From NCBI RefSeq assembly GCF_023264855.1, contig NZ_JAHFUW010000030.1, forward strand, positions 1 through 52,863: a stretch of DNA of 52,863 nt, read 5' to 3'. The notes under the pieces were generated by a model, which was not told where the DNA came from, did not search any database, and saw nothing but the letters and a program-made list of their open reading frames with translations. Positions 17,001 through 24,796 of this stretch are shown here, one piece after another (within the stretch, counting starts at the first letter, position 1; each line of letters opens with the position of its first letter). A program made the translations under genes and the position numbers. The stretch is from Herbiconiux sp. (lineage in GTDB: Bacteria; Actinomycetota; Actinomycetes; Actinomycetales; Microbacteriaceae).

Positions 17001-17936
17001 TCAGACGTTCGGGATGGTGGAGAGCGTCTTGCGCGCCGCGATGAGACCGGTGATGATCTCCTTGCGCTTCGCGTCGACGTCGCCCTCGCCGTACTCGTAC
17101 ATGCCGCCGTTCGACTTGAAGCCGAGCTGGCCGGCCGCGATCTTGTCCTTGATGAACTGCGGGGTGTCGGTGCTGACGTCGAGGTCTTTGTTCAGGTAGC
17201 TCGAGACGGCCTGGTAGATGTCGAGGCCGGCCATGTCGAGCAGACGGGTGGGGCCGATCACCGAGAGCTTGTAGCCGATGCCCCACTTGACGCAGGCGTC
17301 GAGACCCTCGGGGGTGACGATCCCTTCTTCCAGCAGCGCCATGCACTCGCGCAGGATCGCGTAGAGCACGCGGTTCTCGACGAAGCCGGGGATCTCCTTC
17401 TCCAGCACGGGCGTGTAGTTGAAGGCCTTGACGATCTCGGTGAGCTTGCCCACGAGCGCCTCGTCGGTGGCCTTGCCCGGGATGATCTCGATCATCGGGA
17501 TGAGGTGCGGCGGGTTCGACCAGTGCATGCCGATCAGGCGGCCGGGCACGGTCATCGACTCGGCCATGGTGCTGATCGGGATGCCCGAGGTGTTGGTGGC
17601 GATGATCACGTCGTCGCCGATGCGCGACTCGAGGTCGGCGAGCACCTTCTGCTTCAGGGCGAGGATCTCGGGCACGGCTTCGATGATCAGCTCGGTGCCC
17701 TCGAGGGCCTCGTCGAGGTCGGTGCCGAAGCTGACCGATCCGCCGGGGGCGGAGGGCGAGTCGACGGCGGCGAGCACGTTCTGCACCATGCCGTAGGCGG
17801 TTTCGGCGCGGGCGATCGCGTCTTCGGAGATGTCGTACAGACGCACGGTGGAACCGGCGCGGGCGAGGACGGCGGCGATGCCGGGGCCCATGGTGCCCGA
17901 TCCGATGACGGTGGCGATCGTGGGGAGACTGCTCAT
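17001..17936 (-). CDS. 5-formyl-3-hydroxy-2-methylpyridine-4-carboxylate dehydrogenase (3-hydroxyacyl-CoA dehydrogenase fold)
   Basis: 311 residues with an N-terminal Rossmann domain (VIGSGTMGPGIA at residues 10-21, acidic YDIS for NAD+) and the C-terminal helical domain of 3-hydroxyacyl-CoA dehydrogenases. NTSGIPIS, GMHWSNPPHLIPMIEII and the FVENRV segment are present. Among such folds, the M. loti enzyme of the B6 pathway (EC 1.2.1.100) oxidises an aldehyde on a pyridine ring rather than an acyl-CoA. The neighbouring decarboxylase uses its product, and no other fatty-acid oxidation gene is near, so I assign that role. GAAAGAGAG precedes the ATG. Confidence 0.85.
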   Translation of the reverse strand: MSSLPTIATVIGSGTMGPGIAAVLARAGSTVRLYDISEDAIARAETAYGMVQNVLAAVDSPSAPGGSVSFGTDLDEALEGTELIIEAVPEILALKQKVLADLESRIGDDVIIATNTSGIPISTMAESMTVPGRLIGMHWSNPPHLIPMIEIIPGKATDEALVGKLTEIVKAFNYTPVLEKEIPGFVENRVLYAILRECMALLEEGIVTPEGLDACVKWGIGYKLSVIGPTRLLDMAGLDIYQAVSSYLNKDLDVSTDTPQFIKDKIAAGQLGFKSNGGMYEYGEGDVDAKRKEIITGLIAARKTLSTIPNV

Positions 17937-18005
17937 CTGGGTGCTCTCTTTCGCGGGTTGATACGGGTGGAGATCTAAGGGATGGTCAGGATGCCTTGCG
18001 GCGGC

Positions 18006-18785
18006 TCAGACGCCCGGGGGCAGGCCGATCGGCGAGATGCCGATGCCGAAGGCGGTCTCGACGCGCTCGAGGCGGCGGTTGAAGAAGGTCCAGAAGTTGT
18101 GCTGGGCCTTCGGCGGGTAGATGCGGTCGAACTTCTCCTTGGTCTCCTCGGCGTCGGGCTCGATCGGCACGAAGCCGGACGCCTTGAGGTCGACCTGGAA
18201 GCGGGCCGCCTTCTCGAGGAAGATGCCCGTGAGCGTCACCTCGGCGACGGTGCTGCCGACGAAGGCCACTCCGTGGTTGGCCAGCAGCAACGCCTGGGCG
18301 TCTCCCAGCGTCTTCGCCGCCGCGATGCCCAGCGGCACCGTGGTGATGATGTGGCTGGTCTCGGCGAAGCGCGGAACGCCCTCGTAGGCGAACCAGACGC
18401 CGTGGTTGTTGTAGGGCTTCAGCGACTCCTCCGAGGCGCCGAGCACCGTGGCGTAGTGCGCGTGCGAGTGGCCGACGAAGTTCACGTCGGGGCGGGCCTT
18501 CATGATCTCGGCGTGCAGCGGCCACTCGATGTGGCGGAGGCCGGTGCCCTCGAGCATGTTCCCGTCGAAGTCGATCAGGATGAAGTCGTCGCCCTCGACC
18601 TCGCTGAGCGCGAGGTTGCCGCGCTTCAGCCAGAGGCCGCGGCCGAAGGGGTCACGGAACGAGAGGTGGCCCATCGACATGTCGCCGTGGCCCTCGAGCT
18701 CGAGGATGCGGTGCGCGCGCGCCACATCGGCGAGGATGCTGGCGATGGACTGGTCTTCGTAGTACGGCGTGTGCGAGTAGGTCAC
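18006..18785 (-). CDS. 3-hydroxy-2-methylpyridine-4,5-dicarboxylate 4-decarboxylase (class II aldolase fold)
   Basis: 259 residues of the class II aldolase/adducin fold. The metal-binding HSHAHY lies near residue 105, with a further His in NHGV (near 169) and the acidic partner HIEWPLHAE near 86. Family members are aldolases, epimerases or decarboxylases. Between the formylpyridine dehydrogenase and the ring oxygenase, the expected reaction is loss of the 4-carboxylate (EC 4.1.1.51) in a Mn-dependent way. It starts with GTG, preceded by AAGGAG at 5 nt. The order in the operon matches consecutive pathway steps. Confidence 0.86.
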   Translation of the reverse strand: MTYSHTPYYEDQSIASILADVARAHRILELEGHGDMSMGHLSFRDPFGRGLWLKRGNLALSEVEGDDFILIDFDGNMLEGTGLRHIEWPLHAEIMKARPDVNFVGHSHAHYATVLGASEESLKPYNNHGVWFAYEGVPRFAETSHIITTVPLGIAAAKTLGDAQALLLANHGVAFVGSTVAEVTLTGIFLEKAARFQVDLKASGFVPIEPDAEETKEKFDRIYPPKAQHNFWTFFNRRLERVETAFGIGISPIGLPPGV

Positions 18786-18837
18786 GGATGCTCCTTCGGG
18801 CTCTGCGTGTCTTGCGGCTGGGTGATACGGCTGGTGC

Positions 18838-19425
18838 TCAGGACTGCTTGCCGGCGACGACCTCGTCGACGGTGATGCCCCCGACGCGGGCGTTCACCCG
18901 GCCGCCGGTGGCGACGGCCGCGATGATCACGATCTCGTCGGGGCGCGGCGCATCCGGAAGCGTCAGGGTGATCGCGTCGTAGTGCGACCGCACGTACACC
19001 TCATCTTTGTACGCGAGGGGGATGTCGATCTGCGCCCCCGCCGGTGCGACCTTGGTGGCCGACGAGATCCAGGCCTCGCCGCCGCCGACGGCCGCGCGCA
19101 GGGCGTTGCCGAACACGGTGGTGACGCAGGCCACGATGTGCTCCTGTTCGCCGTTCACGCCGGCGAGCCCGCCCTTGCCGTAGCTCTCGACGGGGCGGCC
19201 GCCCAGCAGGGCGACAGCGCGACGGCCGAGCTCGGTGCCGAGGCTCTCGCTGGCGTCGGTGAGCGGCGAGAGGTCGTCGACCCACTGCCCCGCGAACGGG
19301 TTCTGGAACACCACGGCGACGGCGGCCTTGATCAGCGGCTGCTCCGGTGCGGGGCCGAGCTCGTGCACGGTCTCCTGCACGAAGGAGTGCCAGGCTCGGA
19401 CCTTGTAGATGGAATCGATGCTCAT
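18838..19425 (-). CDS. AA_synth family protein, role unknown
   Basis: 195 residues resembling the 'amino acid synthesis' family (PF06684), whose biochemical role is not established. Visible features are the conserved KAAVAVVFQNPFAG near residue 36, GKGGLAGVNGEQEH near 83, AVGGGEAWISSATK near 112 and a C-terminal ATGGRVNARVGG near 170. It has no obvious catalytic metal motif. It lies between the decarboxylase and the ring oxygenase and overlaps the latter's stop by 4 nt (19422-19425). This tight coupling makes a part in B6 ring breakdown, or processing of a labile intermediate, likely. Confidence 0.8.
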   Translation of the reverse strand: MSIDSIYKVRAWHSFVQETVHELGPAPEQPLIKAAVAVVFQNPFAGQWVDDLSPLTDASESLGTELGRRAVALLGGRPVESYGKGGLAGVNGEQEHIVACVTTVFGNALRAAVGGGEAWISSATKVAPAGAQIDIPLAYKDEVYVRSHYDAITLTLPDAPRPDEIVIIAAVATGGRVNARVGGITVDEVVAGKQS

Positions 19426-20606
19426 GATGCTGCTACCTCGTGTCGCTCGGTGTCGTTTCGGTCGGAATCGTGACGGTGGGGATCGGTGGGGTTGTAGAGG
19501 GCGGTCTCGACGCTCTCGCCCACGAACTGATTGCCCTTGGCCATCTCGCGGGTGTCGGCGTACCACTGGGAACGGTCCTGCGCGAGGTCGGTGTAGGGGC
19601 GCTCGACGCGCTCCCACTCGGTGAGCGCGTGCGGCAGGGAGTCGGTGCCGCCGGATGCCACGGCCTCCGTCGCCGCCACGGCCAGCGTCCAGGCGTTCTG
19701 CATGGCGGTGCCGGCGCCCTGGGCGAGCGCGGGGCACATGGCGTGGGCGGAGTCGCCGATCAGGGCGGCCCGGCCCTGGGTCCAGTGCTCGAGCCGGGTG
19801 GTCTGGTAGCCGTAGTAGCGGCCCTGGATGCCCGCGGCATCCTGGAGCACCGGCGCCAGCTGCGGGAACACCGAGGTCCACAGCTCGAGGTCGATCGGCA
19901 CGCGGGAGCCGTCGGCGTCGGCGGAGGGCGACATCAGGGCGATGTAGAGCTCTTCGTCGTTGGCCGGCGTGTAGAGCACGCGCAGCACGCGGGGCTCGAG
20001 GTTCCAGAAGTCGATCACGTTGTCCCACTCGGTGTCGGGCTCGAGCGCCTGCAGCTCGGCCTTGTGCCGGGGCACCAGGAAGCGCGTGATGCCGTCGCCC
20101 GAGCGCTGGCGCTTCAGCGGGATCCCGAGCGAGTCGCGCACCGCCGATCCCACGCCGTCGGCCCCGATGACGAGGTCGGCGGTCCTCTTCTCACCGGAAG
20201 CCAACGTGACCTCGCCCTCGGGCGTGGCCGCCACGACTTCGGAGCCGGCCAGGATCTCGACGCCGGCCTCGCGCGCCGCGGTGAGCAGCGTCTGGTGCAG
20301 GTGCGGGCGGGTCATCGTGCGCCAGCGGATGCCGTCGAGCTCCTCCTGCGACTGGATGACGTTGTTCATACGCGTCTCGTAGGCGGGCGGGGTCATCGAG
20401 CGCTCGTTCAGGTCGTGCGTCGCTCCGATCGCATCCAGCACCTGCAGGCTGTTGTTCCAGAGCACGATGCCCGCGCCCTCGGCGCGCAGCTCCGGTGCCC
20501 GCTCGTGCAGGCGCACGCTCCAGCCCTTCTGCGCCAAGGCGGTGGCCGCGGTGAGTCCCGCGAAGCCCCCACCCGAGATCTCGGCGTGGCGTCGGCTATC
20601 GGTCAT
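19422..20606 (-). CDS. 2-methyl-3-hydroxypyridine-5-carboxylate oxygenase (FAD monooxygenase)
   Basis: 394 residues of the PHBH-type flavin monooxygenases. It has the FAD loop GGGFAGLTAA near residues 12-21, the DG motif IGADGVGS near 147, and the GD motif IGDSAHAMCPALAQGAG near 285. The MTRPHLH, WDNVIDFWN and SRVPIDLELW segments match MHPCO of M. loti (EC 1.14.13.242) strikingly from memory. MHPCO hydroxylates and opens the pyridine ring in one reaction to give (E)-2-(acetamidomethylene)succinate. It is the signature enzyme of the route and the strongest single evidence for it. The charged His/Asp/Arg-rich tail after residue 375 is probably unstructured. Confidence 0.9.
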   Translation of the reverse strand: MTDSRRHAEISGGGFAGLTAATALAQKGWSVRLHERAPELRAEGAGIVLWNNSLQVLDAIGATHDLNERSMTPPAYETRMNNVIQSQEELDGIRWRTMTRPHLHQTLLTAAREAGVEILAGSEVVAATPEGEVTLASGEKRTADLVIGADGVGSAVRDSLGIPLKRQRSGDGITRFLVPRHKAELQALEPDTEWDNVIDFWNLEPRVLRVLYTPANDEELYIALMSPSADADGSRVPIDLELWTSVFPQLAPVLQDAAGIQGRYYGYQTTRLEHWTQGRAALIGDSAHAMCPALAQGAGTAMQNAWTLAVAATEAVASGGTDSLPHALTEWERVERPYTDLAQDRSQWYADTREMAKGNQFVGESVETALYNPTDPHRHDSDRNDTERHEVAAS

Positions 20607-20693
20607 GAGCTGATTCCTGTCTGTTCTGTCGTGGAGTGTGCGTGGTCTGGGCTCGGCGGCGGCCGGTGCGGGATGCTCCGGCGGCGACCGGGC

Positions 20694-21830
20694 TCAGAAG
20701 TCCTGGGCGGCGCCGATGGTGATCACCGAGAGGCCGATCACCTGTGCGGTCGAGATCGCGTTCTGCTTGCCGGCTCTTCCCGCGAACTCCTCGGCGCCGG
20801 TGGGGGTGTGGTAGCGCCAGCCGTCCGGATGACCGACACCCACGATCGCCGCGCGGGTGACCTGGGTGACGTTGCCGAAGTCGGTGGCGAAGCCGAGTGC
20901 GGGCGGCTCGGCCACGAAGTCGCGGCCGGCGGCGGCGAAGGCCTCGGCGACCAGGGCGGTGACGCCCGCATCCGGTCGCACCGCGTCGATGACGCCCGAT
21001 GTGGTCCAGGTGGCCTCGCCGACGGTCTCGTGCAACTCGGCGATGCGGGCCTCGAGCTCCTCGGCGGTGTGCGCGAAGACCAGGAAGCTCGCCTCGAAGG
21101 TCATGCCGGCCGACTCCTCGACATCGCCGTCGACGGTGACCGACTCGATGATGAGGGTGGCGGGGTCGAACCGCTCGGCGACCTTCGACACGTTCGCCAA
21201 CGCGACCAGCGGGGTGCACACGACGTCGCGGCGCAGGGTGCGGATGCCGACGACGTGCGCGGTCTCGCGGCGCATCAGCAGCGAGGCGGGCCAGACCGTG
21301 TCGATGAACTCCGGATGCGGGTAGAGGGCCACGTCGATGTCGTCCCACACGCCGGCCGCGGCGGTGCGGGCCTTGCCGCTGCCGAGCTCGCGGGTGAGTG
21401 GGGAGTGGATCTCGTCGGCCGGGCAGCCCACGATCACCACGGAACCGGTGAGCTGCTCGCGCACGGCGGCGAGGGCGAGGGCCGCGCCGATCACGCCGCC
21501 GGCCTGCGGGCCGTGGCCGCAGGAGTGCACGGGGTTCACGCGGCCGTCGTCGTCGATGGAGGCGGGTGCGTCGTAGACGGCGATGACGCCGACCTTCGTG
21601 CCGGGCGCGGCGAACTCGAGCTCGGCACGGAAGGCCGTGTCCATCCCGGCGACGCCCTCGGTGACGGTGTAGCCGGCGGTGCGCAGCTGCTCGACGAGGT
21701 AGGCCGCGGTCTCGGTCTCCTGGTGGGCGAGTTCCGGATGCTCGTTCACGAAATCGACGATCGCCTCGATCGACGGCGTGGCGGCCGACACCGCATCCTG
21801 AAATGCGTCCACCGTCGTCTGGCTTGTCAT
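20694..21830 (-). CDS. M20 family metallo-hydrolase, first gene of the catabolic operon
   Basis: 378 residues of the M20 peptidase/amidohydrolase type. The HSCGHG metal motif is near residue 102, and a DEIHSP segment near 136 replaces the usual GExxGG dyad. This is closer to the M20D/PM20D2 (aminoacylase or dipeptidase) group. AGGAG lies 6 nt before the ATG at 21830. It leads the leftward operon that ends at YbhB. No M20 enzyme belongs to the known pathway. It may cleave an amide, such as an acetamido intermediate or a conjugated pyridoxine form, but this is inference. Confidence 0.85.
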   Translation of the reverse strand: MTSQTTVDAFQDAVSAATPSIEAIVDFVNEHPELAHQETETAAYLVEQLRTAGYTVTEGVAGMDTAFRAELEFAAPGTKVGVIAVYDAPASIDDDGRVNPVHSCGHGPQAGGVIGAALALAAVREQLTGSVVIVGCPADEIHSPLTRELGSGKARTAAAGVWDDIDVALYPHPEFIDTVWPASLLMRRETAHVVGIRTLRRDVVCTPLVALANVSKVAERFDPATLIIESVTVDGDVEESAGMTFEASFLVFAHTAEELEARIAELHETVGEATWTTSGVIDAVRPDAGVTALVAEAFAAAGRDFVAEPPALGFATDFGNVTQVTRAAIVGVGHPDGWRYHTPTGAEEFAGRAGKQNAISTAQVIGLSVITIGAAQDF

Positions 21831-21866
21831 CGCATGCTCCTCGTCGCCGAACAATTCTTAGTATGT

Positions 21867-21930
21867 AGATCGGAATGTCATCATATGACGCAACGATCTG
21901 AATTATTCACGACTCGACCAGATGTAACAA
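21867..21930 (-). promoter_or_regulatory. Promoter and operators of the ring-cleavage operon
   Basis: On the minus strand TTGTTA (21930-21925) and AATAAT (21907-21902) have a 17-bp spacer. The -10 box lies within the perfect palindrome TGAATTATTCA (21899-21909). A second symmetric element centred on 21883 follows at the start site: AGATCG (21867-21872) and CGATCT (21894-21899) enclose GTCAT-CAT-ATGAC (21877-21889). Such placement over the -10 and start site is typical for repression. Confidence 0.6.
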
Positions 21931-22028
21931 GGCCTTAACACAAGGCTGGGACACGAAGGCCGCGACAGCAAGACGGTGCGGGCCGCGCCCGTGACCGAGC
22001 CGACCCGCACCACCACGCCCTCCGGCGA

Positions 22029-24320
22029 CTACCGGATCGTCACCGCCACCCGGAACGACGAACTGTGCCGGTTCGTCACATCCCACGGCGCCCACGGATC
22101 AAGGGTCCAACCCGTGACCGACGGCGCCACCACCGAGCCCGTCGCCGTCTCCGCCGGAGTGAACGTGAGGCCACCGGGGCTCGCAGTGAAGGTTCCCCCG
22201 TCGACCGTCAGCACCGATCCATCCCCGCCCGAGGGATCGAACAACCTCGGGATGGGCGGATGCAGCACCGTGAGCCCGCCCGCCATGGAGCAGTTCAAGG
22301 GAACGGCGATCGGCGTACCCTTCTCCGCCGCCCGGTCGTACTCGATCGTCACGTCGGAGCAGACCGGATCCACGTCGCGCACGTTCACGGCGATCTCCAC
22401 CGTTTCGCTCGGGGCACCGGTCTGCTCGTCCCACGCCGTCACCTTCAGGGGAGCGACTGCGCCCACCACGTCGGGGTCGGTCCAGCTATAGGTGACCGTG
22501 CCGTCGGCATTCACCTTCGACGTAGCCCCTTGGATACCCGTCTCGATGTTCACCCGGTAACCGTCCCGCCAGTCCGTCGAGCAGAACGCTTTCGGGTCGA
22601 GCGTGAAAGACGTGTTCCGCACCAGCTGAAGGGTGCCGTGCTGCACGAACGTCGTGTGATCCTCGCCTAGGAAACCGCCGTAGTCGTCTCCGATGCACGT
22701 GGGAGGGCTTTTCACTGCGACCTTGATGAGGAAGTAGTGCTCGGCGCCGGCCCGATCCGTCGCGACAGCGACCAGACCATCGATGCCTCCACCGGCTTCC
22801 AGCGGCGGCTTGTAGTAGAGCACCCCCCTGCCGTCGTCGGACGGGGAGAGGCTGGCGTTCCCGTCGGCGAGGACCGAGACCGAATCGGCCTTGACACTAC
22901 CGGGGTCGTAGTCGAGGTCGCTGTACCGGCGGAAGGCGGCGCCGAAAGCTCCCGCATCCAGCACGGTATCGCTCCCGATGGTCTGGAGTTCACGCGCCGC
23001 TTCCGACGAGATCCTGCTCGTCTCGGCGCGACTGAGCAGCCGCACGCGCCCGAGCGGGCCCCGACAGCCCGAGGTGACCGAGACCATGTTCACCTGGCCC
23101 GCCGTCGCCTCCACCTCCACCGGGGGACAGTAGCCGGCCGGTGCCCTGAGCAAACGCAATTGATCGACGAGGGTGCCGTACTCGGTGCCGACCAGGGTCA
23201 CGCGAACCCAGTGCTCGCCCGCAGCGACGATGCCCGAACCACTCGTACCGAGGTCGGTGACCATCCCTGCACCTACCTGGCCGCACGCGCTGCCGTTCGG
23301 CGCGCCACTGACCAGCACGCCGGAGCGGGTGCGGGCCGCCGACATGGCGAGGTAGAGTTCCACGTCGTCCGAGGAGCCAGGGCCGGAGATCGTGCCGAGG
23401 TCGTGCAGTAAGTCCTCGATCAGATCGAGGGCCACCGATCCCGCCCGGGTCTTGCTCACGTACCGCACCTGCCGCAGGAACGCCTCGGTCATCTCCCTGA
23501 CCTCGGGGGTGGCGTTCGACAGGAGTCGCTGAAAGGCCGATCGCGCCGTCGCGTTGCCGCCGATGTACTTTGTCGCCTCGGCGACGAGGCTCTTCAGGGC
23601 GGTGCCCCTCGGCCCGACCTCGGTGTAGGTCGGGTCGACCCCACCCGGCCAGTAGAGCGAACGCAGCGCCTCCTCGGCGGTGTCGCCGTCGTAGGGATTG
23701 CCACCCGCGGAGTCGCTGACCTTGACGTCGAGCGACGTGAAGCGAGTAGGGGGAAGACCCGGGAACTTCAGGCGGTCTTCCGCCGGCGTCGTATCGACCA
23801 CGATGGTGCCGGATTCGAGCCCGGCCACGACGTTGTCTCGCACCGTGCGCCCGTCGCCGGTGGAGTCTCCCGCCTCCCTACCCGGCGTCTTGTCGTTGTT
23901 CGAACCCCTGACACAGGCCGGCGCCGCTCCGGGCGGGATCGACGGAGGAGGGGCGGGCAACGCGGGCCCAGGCGGCAGAGGGGGGCCGGGAGGCGGCGCG
24001 GTGCCGTCGCCACCTCCTCCACCGGTGCCTGACCCGCCGTCGCCGGGCAGGGGCGTTTCGATCGTGTCGCACTGGATGATCGTGCCTTTGATACCGGACG
24101 TCTCCTGCACCTCGTTGCCGTCGGACAGGGTTCGGGTCGTCGTGGTGCCCGCACTCCACTGGACATAGGGCTCGCAGCGACCGGGCAGGGCATCCGCCAC
24201 CGTCGTTCCCGGTGGGAAGACGCTCCCCATGACGAGCAGCCCGAGTCCGAGCGCCGCCGTTGCGAACCGGACGGATCGGCGCGCGATCGACGACGGTGCG
24301 AGGGGAGATTCACGGCGCAT
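22029..24320 (-). CDS. Large secreted protein with Ig/cadherin-like repeats
   Basis: 763 residues with a signal peptide (Arg-rich start, hydrophobic core near residues 20-33, likely cleavage near ADA-L). A Gly/Pro-rich linker follows near 90-135. The remainder has Asp/Thr/Val-rich beta segments like bacterial Ig or cadherin-like domains, with about ten Cys residues. There is no LPxTG motif or C-terminal helix. The ATG at 24320 has AAGG 8 nt upstream; the earlier TTG at 24365 is poor. The frame stays open with strong GC3 bias for about 20 codons after the TAG at 22029-22031, so the C-terminus may be truncated. It is secreted, of unknown function. Gap to the tat genes is 52 nt. Confidence 0.75.
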   Translation of the reverse strand: MRRESPLAPSSIARRSVRFATAALGLGLLVMGSVFPPGTTVADALPGRCEPYVQWSAGTTTTRTLSDGNEVQETSGIKGTIIQCDTIETPLPGDGGSGTGGGGGDGTAPPPGPPLPPGPALPAPPPSIPPGAAPACVRGSNNDKTPGREAGDSTGDGRTVRDNVVAGLESGTIVVDTTPAEDRLKFPGLPPTRFTSLDVKVSDSAGGNPYDGDTAEEALRSLYWPGGVDPTYTEVGPRGTALKSLVAEATKYIGGNATARSAFQRLLSNATPEVREMTEAFLRQVRYVSKTRAGSVALDLIEDLLHDLGTISGPGSSDDVELYLAMSAARTRSGVLVSGAPNGSACGQVGAGMVTDLGTSGSGIVAAGEHWVRVTLVGTEYGTLVDQLRLLRAPAGYCPPVEVEATAGQVNMVSVTSGCRGPLGRVRLLSRAETSRISSEAARELQTIGSDTVLDAGAFGAAFRRYSDLDYDPGSVKADSVSVLADGNASLSPSDDGRGVLYYKPPLEAGGGIDGLVAVATDRAGAEHYFLIKVAVKSPPTCIGDDYGGFLGEDHTTFVQHGTLQLVRNTSFTLDPKAFCSTDWRDGYRVNIETGIQGATSKVNADGTVTYSWTDPDVVGAVAPLKVTAWDEQTGAPSETVEIAVNVRDVDPVCSDVTIEYDRAAEKGTPIAVPLNCSMAGGLTVLHPPIPRLFDPSGGDGSVLTVDGGTFTASPGGLTFTPAETATGSVVAPSVTGWTLDPWAPWDVTNRHSSSFRVAVTIR

Positions 24321-24372
24321 GCGGGCATCCTTGCTCTGACGGGAGTCATGGGCAGGGATCCGCAACTCTGAG

Positions 24373-24792
24373 TTAGTGAGACATGCTCAGCTTATCGGAA
24401 ACGGCTGCATCGGTGACAGTGTTTTTCGTGCGAGCCAAGAGGGCCTCCTGCCAGCCGCCGGGGGCGACCGCGCGGGGGCGCGCCGGGGTCAGGGCGGGAG
24501 TCGGGTCGAGCGCGGCGGGGACGGCGGGAACAGTGGTGTCGTCGTCGGCGAGCGCGTCGCGCACGATTCGGCGGGGGTCGTACTGGCGGGGGTCGAGCTT
24601 CTTCCAGTCGGTCTGGTCGAACTCGGGGCCGAGCTCCTCGGCGGCGCGCACCTTGACGGTGTCGGCGAAGTCGCGCACCGTGCGCACGAGCGCGCCCAGC
24701 TTCTGGGCGTAGACCGGCAGCTGACGCGGGCCGATGAGGAACGCCGGCAGCAGGCCGATCAGCAGCAGCTTCTCGACGGTGAGCCCGAACAT
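24373..24792 (-). CDS. tatB: TatB-like Sec-independent translocase subunit
   Basis: 139 residues. A single N-terminal helix (FGLTVEKLLLIGLLPAFLIGP, about residues 2-22) with a Gly-Pro hinge is followed by the amphipathic helix YAQKLGALVRTVRDFADTV and a long charged tail. This is the TatB/TatA topology. The acidic, longer C-terminus and the GPRQLP hinge indicate TatB. GGGAG lies 7 nt before the ATG, and only 4 nt separate it from the tatA stop. No tatC is present in the window. Confidence 0.85.
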   Translation of the reverse strand: MFGLTVEKLLLIGLLPAFLIGPRQLPVYAQKLGALVRTVRDFADTVKVRAAEELGPEFDQTDWKKLDPRQYDPRRIVRDALADDDTTVPAVPAALDPTPALTPARPRAVAPGGWQEALLARTKNTVTDAAVSDKLSMSH

Positions 24793-24796
24793 CCGG

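Noticed and set aside
17001-17936. A role in fatty-acid beta-oxidation for the 3-hydroxyacyl-CoA dehydrogenase-like protein
   Set aside because: No thiolase, enoyl-CoA hydratase or acyl-CoA dehydrogenase is near, while all neighbours fit the B6 route, which is known to use this fold on a pyridine aldehyde.
19440-21938. A long plus-strand frame across the B6 operon
   Set aside because: It is antisense to the MHPCO-like, AA_synth and M20 genes. Its composition is typical of shadow frames and it has no ribosome-binding site.
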